From NCBI GenBank assembly GCA_007126375.1, contig SLBI01000225.1, positions 1 to 45,710 of the forward strand: DNA of 45,710 nucleotides, given 5' to 3'. The notes below the pieces were generated by a model that worked only from the letters and a program-made list of their open reading frames with translations, was not told where the DNA came from and searched no databases. Each line of letters opens with the position of its first letter. The stretch's first letter is position 1. This DNA comes from Paracoccaceae bacterium. Lineage in GTDB: Bacteria; Pseudomonadota; Alphaproteobacteria; Rhodobacterales; Rhodobacteraceae. Of the stretch, positions 11,404 through 21,900 are shown one piece after another. A program made the translations under genes and the position numbers.

Positions 11404-11859
11404 CTAGATCTCCTTTCTTTGCCAGCGGCCGTTTTCCTCGGTCCAGTATTGCGGCGCAAGCCCGGCGTCGCGGAAACGGCGCCACAAGCCGCGCGCCTGC
11501 TGCATTGCCTCGGCATCCGCACTGTCGAACAGGATCCAGATGCGTTCGAGCGCAGCCGCCTCCTCGGGCGCGACATCGGCGCGATCGATCGCCACCAGCG
11601 CATGTGGTCGGTTGGGGGCGTCCTTGGCGGAGGTCAGCAAAACCGGCTGACGGGCATCCTGCGGCCCGCCGGCCCGGCCATGCGGCAGGAACCCGTCCTC
11701 GGGGTTCAGCCAGAGCCAGTCGTCCAGGCGTGCCAGCCGATCCGCCATGCTGCCGCGCACCGCCACCCGCCAGCCCTGCGCGAGGGCCCGCGGCAAAAGC
11801 CTGGCCAGCACCGTCTCGGCCGGCGAGCGGGTAAGGTGGTAGAACAGCACCTCGCCCAT
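11404..11859 (-). CDS. holC: DNA polymerase III subunit chi
   Basis: MGEVLFYHLTRSPAETVLARLLPRALAQGWRVAVR…LDDWLWLNPEDGFLPHG; adjacent to pepA. Confidence 0.9.
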   Translation of the reverse strand: MGEVLFYHLTRSPAETVLARLLPRALAQGWRVAVRGSMADRLARLDDWLWLNPEDGFLPHGRAGGPQDARQPVLLTSAKDAPNRPHALVAIDRADVAPEEAAALERIWILFDSADAEAMQQARGLWRRFRDAGLAPQYWTEENGRWQRKEI

Positions 11860-11870
11860 CGTCGGCGCGC

Positions 11871-13340
11871 TCAGCCCTCGAACCGGTCGCGGACCAGCCG
11901 GTCGAGCGCACGCACGCCCCAGCCGGTCGCGCCCTTCGGCGCAAAAGTGGTCTCGTCGCTGCGCAGGGCGGTCCCGGCGATGTCGAGATGCACCCAGGGC
12001 GTGCCGTCCTTGACGAAGCGGGCGAGGAATTGCGCCGCCGTCACCGCGCCGGCCGCACGGCCGCCGACATTCTTCATGTCGGCAAGCCGGCTTTTCAGCT
12101 GTTTGTCGTAGGCCTCGCCCAAGGGCATCCGCCAGGCGCCCTCGCCCTCGGCCGCCGCCGCCTTCAGCACAGACTCGGCCATCGCGTCGTCGTTCGAGAA
12201 GACGCCGGTGTTCTCATGCCCCAGCGCGATGACGATGGCGCCCGTCAGCGTGGCGAGGTCGATCATCGCGGCCGGCTTGAACCGCTCCTGTGCGTACCAC
12301 ATCACATCCGCCAGCACGAGCCGGCCTTCGGCATCGGTGTTGATCACCTCGATCGTGTCGCCCTTCATCGAGGTCACCACGTCACCTGGCCTTTGCGCAT
12401 TTCCCGAAACCATGTTCTCGACCAGACCGACAAGCCCCACGACATTCGCCTTCGCCTTGCGCAGGGCCAGCGTTTTCATCACCCCTGCCACGACAGCGGC
12501 ACCGGCCATGTCCATGGTCATCTCTTCCATACCGGCCGCGGGCTTGATCGAGACGCCGCCGGTATCGAATACAACCCCCTTGCCGACCAGCGCGAGCGGG
12601 GCGGCGTTCTTCTTGCCGCCGCGCCATTCGATCACGGCAACCTTGGACGGGCTGTCCGAGCCTTGCCCCACCGCCAGGAGCGCGCCCATGCCGAGTTTCC
12701 CGAGCGCTTCCTCGTCCAACACCTCGACCGTCAGGCCCAGCTCCTTCATTCCCTTGATCTGCTTTGCAAAGGCCTTGGTGGTGAGCACATTTGCCGGGGC
12801 GTTGACGAGATCGCGGGTGAACAGGACGCCTGCCGCCGCGGCCTGCATCGGGGCCCAATCGGCGCTCACGGCCTTCGGGTCGCTGACAGCCAGCCGCACT
12901 GTGCCGGGCATGCGCCGCTCGCCCGTGCGGTGATCGGCGAAGTCGTAGGCCCGCAGCACCGCACCCAGGCCGATCTGCGCCGCCTGCTTGTGGCTGCCGG
13001 CGCAAATCAGCGCGCCGGCCTTGCCCAGCGCCTTGCCGACGGCAGCCCCGGCCTTGCGTGCCGCGGCGGCATCCTCCTTGCGGCCGAGGCGGATCGCCAG
13101 CACCGTCTCGGCGGCCATGCCGGCGGGCCAGTCCATCCGGACCGCCTCGCCCGGCTTCAGCTTGCCGAAGACGTCGGATGCGACAAGGCGCGCCAAAGCC
13201 CCGCGCTGAGCACGGTTGACCCGCGCCGCCGCCGAGTCGAGCCGCTGTCCGGGTTCGGCAAGCACCGCAACAACGCCCTCATGCGCGGTCACCGCGTCGG
13301 TATCGACAGACTCGATCGCAAGCTTCACGGGGTCGGTCAT
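11871..13340 (-). CDS. pepA: Leucyl aminopeptidase
   Basis: NTDAEGRLVLADVMWYAQ, M17 signature; start MTDPVKLAIES at 13340. Confidence 0.95.
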   Translation of the reverse strand: MTDPVKLAIESVDTDAVTAHEGVVAVLAEPGQRLDSAAARVNRAQRGALARLVASDVFGKLKPGEAVRMDWPAGMAAETVLAIRLGRKEDAAAARKAGAAVGKALGKAGALICAGSHKQAAQIGLGAVLRAYDFADHRTGERRMPGTVRLAVSDPKAVSADWAPMQAAAAGVLFTRDLVNAPANVLTTKAFAKQIKGMKELGLTVEVLDEEALGKLGMGALLAVGQGSDSPSKVAVIEWRGGKKNAAPLALVGKGVVFDTGGVSIKPAAGMEEMTMDMAGAAVVAGVMKTLALRKAKANVVGLVGLVENMVSGNAQRPGDVVTSMKGDTIEVINTDAEGRLVLADVMWYAQERFKPAAMIDLATLTGAIVIALGHENTGVFSNDDAMAESVLKAAAAEGEGAWRMPLGEAYDKQLKSRLADMKNVGGRAAGAVTAAQFLARFVKDGTPWVHLDIAGTALRSDETTFAPKGATGWGVRALDRLVRDRFEG

Positions 13341-13496
13341 CGCCGCCTCTCCTTGAACTGTCCTGTTTGCGCGCGAGCGTAGCGGCGGGCCGCCGGATTT
13401 GCCAGACGACAGTTTCATCCCCCCGCTTCATCCCCCGGGCGCGATCGGCTAGGCTCGTATCGGCGCCGGATCGGCGACGGGGAGGGACCGGCAAGC

Positions 13497-14612
13497 GTGA
13501 CCAGATTCGACCGATACCTGCTGTCGCAACTGCTCATGCTGTTCGGCTTCTTCGCGCTGGTTCTGGTGGCGGTGTACTGGGTCAACCGGGCGGTCTCGTT
13601 GGTCGACACGTTGGTCGCCGACGGCCAGTCGGCGCGGATGTTTCTGGAGTTCACGCTTTTGGCCCTGCCAAACGTGACCCGGCTGGTGCTGCCGGTCGCA
13701 GCCTTCGTCGCCGCGGTCTACGCCATGCACCGCATGGTGACAGAGAGCGAATTCGTGGTGATGCAGGCGATCGGGCTCTCGCCGTTCCGGCTGGCGCGGC
13801 CGGTGCTGGTCTTCGGGCTCGTCGTGGCCATGATGATGGCGGTCCTGATGCACTGGCTGGTGCCGGAGAGCCGGGCCGGGATGGTGGAGCGGCGCGCCCA
13901 GATCGCCGAGAACATCACCGCCCGCGTGCTGACCGAGGGCAGCTTCGTGCACCCCACCACGGGGGTCACGCTCTTTGTCCGGCAGATCACGCCCGAGGGG
14001 GCGTTTCGTGACCTGTTCCTGTCGGATTCGCGCCCGGGCGGACCGCGCACCACCTACACCGCGCGCGAGGCCTTTCTCGTGCGCACCGAGGTCGGGCCGC
14101 AACTGGTGATGCTGGACGGAAGTGCGCAGTCGCTGCGCGAGCCGGGACCACGGCTGAGCGTGACGAGCTTCGATACGCTCACCTACGACCTTGCGGCGCT
14201 GATCGGACCGCGGGGCGCGCTCACGATCGGCCTGCGTGAATTGTCAACGCCCGCGCTGCTGCGCGCAGGCCCGCCTCCGGGTGCAACGGACGCGGCGATG
14301 ATGCTGGAACTCAACGTCCGCCTCGCGCAACCGCTGATGGCAGCGGCAGCAGCGCTGATCGGTTTCACCGCGCTTATCCTCGGTGCATTCAGCCGGCTGG
14401 GTGTCTGGCGGCAAGTGCTGGGCGCAGTGGTGGCGGTGATCGCCATGCAACTCCTGCACACCGTCGTCACCGGGGCGGTGGCGCGCGAGGCGGCGCTCTG
14501 GCCGCTGGTGCACCTGCCGCCTGCGGCGGGCTTCGCCGGCGCCGGACTCGCGCTCTGGCTTGCGGGCCGGCCTCGGCGCCCGGCGGCCGAAATGGCGCAG
14601 GCACCGGCATGA
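13497..14612 (+). CDS. lptF: LPS export ABC transporter permease LptF
   Basis: YjgP/YjgQ family: MTRFDRYLLSQLLMLFGFFALVLVAVYWVNRAVSLVDTLVADGQ. Confidence 0.93.
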   Translation: MTRFDRYLLSQLLMLFGFFALVLVAVYWVNRAVSLVDTLVADGQSARMFLEFTLLALPNVTRLVLPVAAFVAAVYAMHRMVTESEFVVMQAIGLSPFRLARPVLVFGLVVAMMMAVLMHWLVPESRAGMVERRAQIAENITARVLTEGSFVHPTTGVTLFVRQITPEGAFRDLFLSDSRPGGPRTTYTAREAFLVRTEVGPQLVMLDGSAQSLREPGPRLSVTSFDTLTYDLAALIGPRGALTIGLRELSTPALLRAGPPPGATDAAMMLELNVRLAQPLMAAAAALIGFTALILGAFSRLGVWRQVLGAVVAVIAMQLLHTVVTGAVAREAALWPLVHLPPAAGFAGAGLALWLAGRPRRPAAEMAQAPA

Positions 14613-15703
14613 TCCTGAGCCGCTACATGGCCCGGCGTTATCTGGTCAGCTTTCTCGGGGTGATGGCCGTGATGGCCGGAATCCTGCTTCTGGTGGACAT
14701 GGTCGAGCAACTGCGCCGCTTCGGCGGCGCAGGGGTGGGGTTCGCCACCGCTTTGCAGCTCGCGGCGCTGCGCATGCCGTCCAGCCTCTATGCCGTGCTG
14801 CCGCTTATCGCATTGCTGGCGACGCTGGCGATGTTCGTCGCGCTTGCCCGCAGTTCCGAACTGGTGGTGGTCCGGGCGGTGGGCCGATCCGCGCTGGCGG
14901 TGGTGGCGGCACCTGCGCTGGTGGGCCTCTTGCTGGGCCTCGCCGCGATTTCCGTGCTCAACCCGGTAGTGGCGGCGACGGCGAAGCAGTACGATCAGCT
15001 TGCCGCACGGCTGGGCGGGGACGATGCCAACCTGCTGTCGGTCAGCCGCGACGGGCTGTGGCTGCGCGAGGCCGCCGCCGGCCGACAGCGGGTCATCCGT
15101 GCCCTGCAGGCCACCGCAGATGGCAGCCGGCTTTCCGACGTGTCGATCCTCACCTTCGCACCGGGGACCGGGCCGGTGAAACAGATCGAGGCCATGTCGG
15201 CCGAGTTGACGCCAGGCGCCTGGCGGCTGCGCGAGGCCCGGCAGTGGGATCTGACCCTTCCCAACCCGGAAGCTGCCGTCACCCTGCATGCGGAACTCGC
15301 GCTGCCGACCGATCTGACACCCACCGCGCTGCGCGACAGCTTCGGCCCCCCTGCGACGATCCCGCTGTGGGAGTTGCCGGGCTTCATCGCCACGCTCGAT
15401 CGTGCCGGCTTCGCCGCCCTCGAACACCGGGTCTGGCTGCAGCGGGAACTCGCGATGCCATTGATGCTGGTGGCGATGGTGCTGATCGGCGCAAGCTTCA
15501 CCCTGTATCACATCCGCGCTGGGCATCAGGGTCTGCGGGTGCTGATGGCGCTGCTCGCGGGGTTCGGCGCCTTCTTCCTGCGCGACTTCGCACAGGTGCT
15601 GGGCGAGAACGGCCAGATCCCCGCCATGCTGGCCGCGTGGAGCCCTCCGGCAGTGGCGGCATTGCTGGCACTCGGGCTGATGCTGCAGCTGGAGGAAGGC
15701 TGA
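14609..15703 (+). CDS. lptG: LPS export ABC transporter permease LptG
   Basis: MILSRYMARRYLVSFLGVMAVMAGILLLVDMVEQLRRF; ATGA overlap with lptF. Confidence 0.93.
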   Translation: MILSRYMARRYLVSFLGVMAVMAGILLLVDMVEQLRRFGGAGVGFATALQLAALRMPSSLYAVLPLIALLATLAMFVALARSSELVVVRAVGRSALAVVAAPALVGLLLGLAAISVLNPVVAATAKQYDQLAARLGGDDANLLSVSRDGLWLREAAAGRQRVIRALQATADGSRLSDVSILTFAPGTGPVKQIEAMSAELTPGAWRLREARQWDLTLPNPEAAVTLHAELALPTDLTPTALRDSFGPPATIPLWELPGFIATLDRAGFAALEHRVWLQRELAMPLMLVAMVLIGASFTLYHIRAGHQGLRVLMALLAGFGAFFLRDFAQVLGENGQIPAMLAAWSPPAVAALLALGLMLQLEEG

Positions 15704-17835
15704 TGCCGCGCCTGCGCGCCATGGCCGCCACGGTCCTTGCCGGTCTGCTTGCGGCCGTTCCGGCCCTGGCACAGGAGACGCTGCAGCTCGCGGCCGGCAG
15801 CCTGAGGATTGAAGCCGGCAACCGGCTGGTGGCCGAGGGCGATGTCGAGGCGCTGTGGCGCGACACAAGGTTGCGGGCAGCGCGGCTCGTGTTTCAGCCC
15901 GGCCTCGGCGGCCAGCCTGACCGGCTGCAGATTGCCGGGCCCATCGTGCTGGAAGATGGCGACCGCATCCTCGTCCTTGCCGACGCCGCCGAGCTTTCCA
16001 GCGACCTGCGCGACGGACTCATGACCGGCGTGCGGCTGGTGCTCGACCGGCGGCTGCAGCTGGCCGCGCGCGAACTCAGCCGAGAGAGCGGGCGCTTCAA
16101 CCGTCTCGAGCGCGCAGTCGCCTCGTCCTGCCGGATCTGTGCCGAGCGGCCGGTGCCGCTGTGGGAGATCCGCGCCGCCCGCATCAGCCATGACGCCGAG
16201 AAGCGCCGGCTGACCTTCGACCGCGCGGCTTTCCGGCTGGGTGGGCGAACCGTCGCGGTGCTTCCGCGGCTGACCCTGCCGGACCCCAGCGTGCGCCGCG
16301 CCACGGGATTTCTGGCGCCCGACGTGCTGTCCTCGAGCGCGCTCGGCCCCGGCTTTCGCCTGCCGTATTTCATCGTCCTCGGTCCGGACCGCGATCTGAG
16401 GCTGACCCCGCGGCTGCATGTCCGCGGCAGCTACACGCTGGCCGCACGCTACCGCCAGGCCTTTGCCGCCGGACCCGTCGAGATCGAGGCGGCGCTGACC
16501 CGTGACCGTCTGCGACCCGGGATGACGCGTGGCTACTTCGCTGCCACTGCCGATCTGGAGCTGGCGCGGGGCACGCAGTTCGGGCTGCAGCTGGAGCTGC
16601 CGAGCGACGCGCGCTACCGTGGCGATTACGGTCTCGGCGACGAGGACATCCGCGAGAATACCGTGTTCCTGCTGCGACGTGGCCGCGACCGCCTCGACCG
16701 GCTGCGCCTGACGCAGTTTCGCGCCTTCCGGGACGGCGTGGACAATTCAGAGTTGCCGAATCTGCTGCTCGATGGTGCCGTGCTGCGACGCTTCGTGCCG
16801 CCAGGGCTGGGCGGCATGGCCGAGGTGTCGGTCGAGGGGTTGGCGACCGCGCGACGATCGAACGATGCGATCACCGGCGCGGGGCGCGACAGTGCCCGTC
16901 TCACGGCGCGGCTGGCCTGGCGGCGGGACTGGCTGTTGCCCGGCGGCGTGCAGGCCGCCGCGCTTGCGGATCTGCAGGCCGACCGCTGGTGGGTGCGCCA
17001 GGACGACAACCTGCCGCCCCGGATAACGCGCCTCAGCCCCGCGCTCGGGATGGAACTTCGCTGGCCGCTCCTGCGCAGCGCTCCGGGAGGAGCCACGCAG
17101 TTGCTGGAGCCGGTCGCCCAGATCGTCTGGGCACCCGACCGGATCACCGCGGCCCCGAACGAAGACAGCCGGCTGGTGGAATTCGACGAGGTGACGCTGT
17201 TTTCGCTGCACCGTTTCACCGGTCGTGACGCGCGCGAGCCGGGGCTGCGTGCAAATCTGGGGTTGAGCTGGACCCGTCAGGATCCTTCCGGCTGGTCACT
17301 CGCCCTGGCCGCCGGCCGGGTCCTGCGCCTCCGGCCTGCCGATTTCTCGCCCGCTTCGGGCCTCGGCGGTCGGCGTTCTGACTGGCTGGCCGTGATGCGG
17401 CTCGAGACGGCGGGCGGCCTTCGGCTCGACGGGCGCGCGGTGATCGACGATGACGGGCGCATCGGCCGGCAGGAACTCCTTCTGACCTATGCCGGCGACG
17501 GCGTCTCGATCGGCGGCAGCCTCGTGCATCTCCTGGCCGACCCGGCCGAGGAGCGGCCCGACCGCAGCACCGAGTTGGGCCTCGACGGCAGCCTCGCGCT
17601 GGGTGCGAACTGGACCGCACTGGCCGATCTGCGCTATGATGTGGCCCGGCGCGAGCCGGGGCGTGCCGGCCTTGGCGCAAGGTTTCGCAACGAATGCCTT
17701 GCGGTGGATGTTTCCCTCTCGCGTCGCTTCGTCTCCTCGACTAGTGTGGCCGCGCGGACCGAGTTCGGCCTCAGGGTCGATCTGATCGGCTTCGGTGATC
17801 GGCAGCCGGGACCGGCTCGCCCCTGCGCACGCTGA
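15703..17835 (+). CDS. lptD: LPS-assembly outer membrane protein LptD
   Basis: Signal peptide MPRLRAMAATVLAGLLAAVPALAQ; OstA-like N-domain (GNRLVAEGDVEALWRDTRLRAARLVFQP); long β-rich C-domain; TGATG overlap with lptG. Confidence 0.92.
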   Translation: MPRLRAMAATVLAGLLAAVPALAQETLQLAAGSLRIEAGNRLVAEGDVEALWRDTRLRAARLVFQPGLGGQPDRLQIAGPIVLEDGDRILVLADAAELSSDLRDGLMTGVRLVLDRRLQLAARELSRESGRFNRLERAVASSCRICAERPVPLWEIRAARISHDAEKRRLTFDRAAFRLGGRTVAVLPRLTLPDPSVRRATGFLAPDVLSSSALGPGFRLPYFIVLGPDRDLRLTPRLHVRGSYTLAARYRQAFAAGPVEIEAALTRDRLRPGMTRGYFAATADLELARGTQFGLQLELPSDARYRGDYGLGDEDIRENTVFLLRRGRDRLDRLRLTQFRAFRDGVDNSELPNLLLDGAVLRRFVPPGLGGMAEVSVEGLATARRSNDAITGAGRDSARLTARLAWRRDWLLPGGVQAAALADLQADRWWVRQDDNLPPRITRLSPALGMELRWPLLRSAPGGATQLLEPVAQIVWAPDRITAAPNEDSRLVEFDEVTLFSLHRFTGRDAREPGLRANLGLSWTRQDPSGWSLALAAGRVLRLRPADFSPASGLGGRRSDWLAVMRLETAGGLRLDGRAVIDDDGRIGRQELLLTYAGDGVSIGGSLVHLLADPAEERPDRSTELGLDGSLALGANWTALADLRYDVARREPGRAGLGARFRNECLAVDVSLSRRFVSSTSVAARTEFGLRVDLIGFGDRQPGPARPCAR

Positions 17836-17885
17836 CCGGCACGACGGCCACGCGGACTATCGAGAGGGGCCAAAAGACCCCGCAC

Positions 17886-19103
17886 ATGAGGAACGACGAG
17901 CGATACGACATGCCCATGATGCGCCTGATCCCCTTCCTTGCAGCGGTCCTTGCTGCGCTGTTCATGCCCGGCGCGGCCACCGCGCAGAACCCCTTCGCGC
18001 CCGTCGCCCATGTCGACGATCGGGTGGTCACCCGGCACGAGGTCGACCAGCGGGCCCTTTTCCTTGAGCTTTTCAACACCCCCGGAGATCTGCGCGAGCA
18101 GGCTCTGGAACGGTTGATCGAGGAGCGACTGCAAATGGCCGAGGCGGCGCGGCTCGGAGTGCGGCTCGCCGAGGCGGATGTGCGCGACGGGATGGAGGAG
18201 TTCGCCGGACGCTTCGAGCTTTCATCCGACGAGTTCGCAGCCGCGATCGGCGAGGGCGGGGTCGCGGTCGAGACCTTCCGTGCCTTCGTCGAGGCCGGCC
18301 TCGCCTGGCGGGCGGTGCTGCAGGTGCGCTTCGGGGGCCGCTTCGGTGTCCTGGACTCCGAGGTCGATCGCGCCATGTCGCTGACAGCACAGCGCGGTCC
18401 GGTGCGGCTGCTGCTGTCCGAACTCGTGTTGCCCGACACGCCCGACAACCGCGAACTGGCGGAGGACCTTTCCCGCCGCGCCAGCCCTGACGAGTTCGAG
18501 GAGGCGGCGCGGCTCTATTCGGCTGCGCAGACACGGCTTGACAGCGGCCGGCTGGGATGGGTGCCGCTGGCCGGTCTGCCCGAGCAGATCCAGACCATCC
18601 TCTCGGCGATGAGCCCGGGTCAGGTCAGCCCCCCCATTCAGGTGGAGGGGGCGGTCGTACTGTTCCTGCTGCGCGGAATCGACCGCAGCCTGAACCTGCC
18701 GCCCTCGGCCATCCGGGTGGAATACGGCCGGGCGTTGCTGCCTGCTGCGACCGCCGCCGAGGATCTGGCCCGGCTGCGCGCCCGTGCCGACAGTTGCGTC
18801 GATTTCCTGCCGTTGCTGGGGCACCTGCCCGAAGCCGCGACGGCACTCGACGGCGGGACGCTGGCCAGCCTGCCGCCAGACATCGCCACCCGGCTGGCCC
18901 GGCTTGACGCGCGGGAGATCTCGGCCGAAGCGCGGGCAGACGGCACGGTCGAGGTTCTGATGCTGTGCAGCCGCACCCCAGGCGGCGACCGCCTGCCCGA
19001 CCGTGCGGCGGTCCGGGAGGGGCTGACCGACCGGCGGCTGGGACAACTGGCGGATGGCCTTCTGGCCGAATTGCGTGCTGCTGCCGTCATCCGTCGGCGC
19101 TGA
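17886..19103 (+). CDS. surA: SurA-like periplasmic peptidyl-prolyl isomerase/chaperone
   Basis: Signal peptide …FMPGAATAQNPFAPVAHVDDRVVTRHEVDQRALFL; position between lptD and pdxA. Confidence 0.85.
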   Translation: MRNDERYDMPMMRLIPFLAAVLAALFMPGAATAQNPFAPVAHVDDRVVTRHEVDQRALFLELFNTPGDLREQALERLIEERLQMAEAARLGVRLAEADVRDGMEEFAGRFELSSDEFAAAIGEGGVAVETFRAFVEAGLAWRAVLQVRFGGRFGVLDSEVDRAMSLTAQRGPVRLLLSELVLPDTPDNRELAEDLSRRASPDEFEEAARLYSAAQTRLDSGRLGWVPLAGLPEQIQTILSAMSPGQVSPPIQVEGAVVLFLLRGIDRSLNLPPSAIRVEYGRALLPAATAAEDLARLRARADSCVDFLPLLGHLPEAATALDGGTLASLPPDIATRLARLDAREISAEARADGTVEVLMLCSRTPGGDRLPDRAAVREGLTDRRLGQLADGLLAELRAAAVIRRR

Positions 19104-19116
19104 CCGCAGCCTCTGC

Positions 19117-20121
19117 ATGCCCCCGTTTGCGCCGCTCGCCGTCGACCTGCCGCTGGTGATGACCGTCGGCGAACCGGCAGGCGTCGGACCGGAGATCGCC
19201 GTGAAGGCGCGCGCGGAGCTGGGGGATGCCCTGCCCTTCTGTCTGATCTCGGATCCGGCGCATCTGCCGGCGGGAACACGTTTTGCCAGGGTTGCTTCAC
19301 CGGCAGAGGTGCGCGGCTTGCCCGGCGACGTGCTGCCGGTGATCCCCCATGAATTCCCCGCGCCGGCGTATCCCGGGCGGCCCGAGCCCGCCAATGCGCC
19401 TGCGGTGATCGATGCCATCGCCCGCGCCGTTGCCCTGGTGCAGGCCGGCATGGCCAGCGGCCTTGTCACGGGCCCGATCCACAAGCAGGTGCTGACAGAG
19501 GGAGCCGGCTTTGCCTATCCCGGCCACACCGAATACCTTGCGGCACTGGCCGGGGTGGATCGGGTGGTGATGATGCTGGCGTCGCCGCTTTTGCGGGTGG
19601 TGCCGGCCACCATCCACATCCCGCTCGCCGAGGTGCCCGCCGCCCTGACGCCCGATCTGCTCGAAACCACGCTGCGGCTGACCGAGGCCGGGCTGTCACG
19701 CGATTTCGGGCTGGCCGCTCCGCGGATCGCGGTCGCGGGCCTCAATCCCCATGCCGGCGAGGGCGGGACGATCGGAGGTGAGGAGCTTCGCGTGATCCGC
19801 CCGGTTCTCGAGCGACTGCGGGCCGAGGGCATGCAGTTGCACGGGCCGATGCCGGCAGACACGATGTTCCACCCGGCGGCGCGCGCCGGCTATGACGCGG
19901 CGGTCTGCATGTATCACGATCAGGCGCTGATCCCGATCAAGACGCTCGATTTCGCGGGGGGCGTCAACGTCACGCTGGGGTTGCCGTTCGTGCGCACCTC
20001 GCCCGACCATGGGACCGCCTTCGACATTGCCGGACAGGGGCGAGCCGACCCCACAAGTCTGATTGCCGCGCTGCGCCTTGCCGCCGAGCTTGCCGCCCGC
20101 CGGGCGCTCGCACCGGCATGA
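19117..20121 (+). CDS. pdxA: 4-hydroxythreonine-4-phosphate dehydrogenase
   Basis: [43 protein letters not shown]. Confidence 0.95.
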   Translation: MPPFAPLAVDLPLVMTVGEPAGVGPEIAVKARAELGDALPFCLISDPAHLPAGTRFARVASPAEVRGLPGDVLPVIPHEFPAPAYPGRPEPANAPAVIDAIARAVALVQAGMASGLVTGPIHKQVLTEGAGFAYPGHTEYLAALAGVDRVVMMLASPLLRVVPATIHIPLAEVPAALTPDLLETTLRLTEAGLSRDFGLAAPRIAVAGLNPHAGEGGTIGGEELRVIRPVLERLRAEGMQLHGPMPADTMFHPAARAGYDAAVCMYHDQALIPIKTLDFAGGVNVTLGLPFVRTSPDHGTAFDIAGQGRADPTSLIAALRLAAELAARRALAPA

Positions 20122-20176
20122 TGCGGTCCGTCCGGCCGCCGGTGTCGGGCGGGGCCGCTGCACTTCCGGCGCCGCG

Positions 20177-21007
20177 ATGATCGATCCGCTGCCGCCCCTG
20201 CGGGAGGTGATTGCCCGTCACGGCCTCTCGGCGCGCAAGAGCCTCGGGCAGAATTTCCTGCTGGATCTCAATCTAACCCGCCGCATCGCCGAGGCAGCGG
20301 GCGATCTGTCCTGCTGCGACGTGCTCGAGGTCGGGCCGGGCCCCGGCGGGCTGACCCGCGGTCTGCTCGCCGCCGGCGCTCGTCATGTGCTGGCGGTGGA
20401 GAAGGACAAACGCTGCCTGCCGGCGCTGGCCGAAATAGCCGCCGCGTATCCGGATCGGCTGACCATCGTCGAGGGCGATGCGCTCGGGATCGATCCGAAC
20501 GCGCATCTGCAACCGCCGATCCGCGTGGTCGCCAACCTGCCCTACAACATCGGTACCGAATTGCTGGTCCGCTGGCTGACGCCGCACGACTGGCCACCCT
20601 TCTGGCAGAGCCTGACCCTGATGTTCCAGCGCGAGGTGGCCGAGCGCATCGTCGCGCGGCCCGGCAGCAAGGCCTATGGTCGGCTGGCGCTGCTCGCACA
20701 GTGGCGATCCACCGCGCGCATCGTGCTGCGTCTGCCGGCCCGGGCCTTCACGCCGGCCCCCAAGGTGGATTCGGCTGTCGTGCATCTCGCGGCGCTGGCC
20801 GTTCCGCGCTTTCCCGCAAATCCCCAACTGCTTGAACGTGTTGTGGCAATGGCCTTCAATCAGCGGCGCAAGATGCTGCGTGCCGCCTTGAGAGGCCTTG
20901 CCCCGGACATCGAGGCCCGGCTTCAGTCGGTCGGGATCGCACCCACACAGCGTGCCGAGGAATTGGCGCTGGAGCAGTTCTGCGCTCTCGCGCGCACCCT
21001 CGAATAA
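20177..21007 (+). CDS. rsmA: 16S rRNA (adenine1518/1519-N6)-dimethyltransferase
   Basis: [42 protein letters not shown]. Confidence 0.96.
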   Translation: MIDPLPPLREVIARHGLSARKSLGQNFLLDLNLTRRIAEAAGDLSCCDVLEVGPGPGGLTRGLLAAGARHVLAVEKDKRCLPALAEIAAAYPDRLTIVEGDALGIDPNAHLQPPIRVVANLPYNIGTELLVRWLTPHDWPPFWQSLTLMFQREVAERIVARPGSKAYGRLALLAQWRSTARIVLRLPARAFTPAPKVDSAVVHLAALAVPRFPANPQLLERVVAMAFNQRRKMLRAALRGLAPDIEARLQSVGIAPTQRAEELALEQFCALARTLE

Positions 21008-21058
21008 CCCTGATCAGACAAGCTTCGAACCGGCCCGCCGCGCCCGGGCAGGTAGCGA

Positions 21059-21670
21059 TCACTCCGCCGCGGAACTGCGCGGCTCGGTGCTCCCGGTTTC
21101 CTTCGAACCACCGCGGGGACGGCGCGGCGCGCGGCGGCGCGGCGCCGGCTTTCCCTCGGCAGGTTCGGCGGGCTTCTCGGCGGACGGCGCCGGCTGTGCC
21201 TCGGCCGACAGCTCGGAGGCATCGCCTCCTGCGCCCTGACCGCCGCGCGTTTCCGGCGTCTCCACCAGAGCCGGCCCGCCCTCGTCGAATTCGATCACCG
21301 CAGCCGCCTCGCCGCCGCGCTGGCCGTCCTCGCCACGGCCGCTGCGCGAGTCGTCACGGGGGCGGCCCTGCTGTCCGCGACCGTCGGTGCCACCGTCGCG
21401 GCGCGCGTCGGCCTCGCGCTGCATCTCACGCTGCGCCTCGCCCAGCATGCGGGTGTAATGCTCGGCATGCTGCAGAAAATTCTCCGCCGCCACCCGATCG
21501 TTGGAAAGCTGCGCATCGCGCGCCAGCACCAGATACTTGTCAATGATCTGCTGCGGCGTTCCGCGCACCTTGCCCTCGGGACCGGAGCTGTCGAAAACAC
21601 GGTTGATGATGTTGCCCAGAGAGCGCGGACGGTTCGCCTTGGAACGCGAGCGGGACTTCGATGATCTCAT
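21059..21670 (-). CDS. DUF4167 domain-containing protein
   Basis: MRSSKSRSRSKANRPRSLGNIINRVFDSSGPEGKVRGTPQQIIDKYLVLARDAQLSNDRVAAENFLQHAEHYTRML; upstream prmC-prfA. Start 21670. Confidence 0.92.
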   Translation of the reverse strand: MRSSKSRSRSKANRPRSLGNIINRVFDSSGPEGKVRGTPQQIIDKYLVLARDAQLSNDRVAAENFLQHAEHYTRMLGEAQREMQREADARRDGGTDGRGQQGRPRDDSRSGRGEDGQRGGEAAAVIEFDEGGPALVETPETRGGQGAGGDASELSAEAQPAPSAEKPAEPAEGKPAPRRRAPRRPRGGSKETGSTEPRSSAAE

Positions 21671-21900
21671 GCTGTCCTGTGTCCAGTCTTGACCTGGAGT
21701 TGCCCGGACGGCGGCGCGCGTTGCGCCAAGTGACGTCTTCGGGCGGCTGATGCGGCTTTCGCATGCGGGGGATGTCAGCAAACCTCGCCGCCGCACGCCA
21801 CTGACTAAGCATGCCCTGCGCTGCGAGACAAGGGCAAACTTGCAAGAAATTGCAGATCCGGCATCGCGCAGGCACGCCACCTTGTCATGTTTCAGGTCGG

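Noticed and set aside
14183-15868. 561-aa antisense ORF over lptF/lptG
   Set aside because: Low-complexity His/Gln/Arg-rich shadow ORF; the sense strand encodes LptF/LptG with overlapping starts.
13341-21007. lptF-lptG-lptD-surA-pdxA-rsmA run as a novel operon
   Set aside because: This order is a familiar alphaproteobacterial arrangement, so not reported as new.
21750-21764. ATGCG-gcttt-CGCAT hairpin between DUF4167 and prmC
   Set aside because: Only a 5-bp stem; likely chance in GC-rich DNA.
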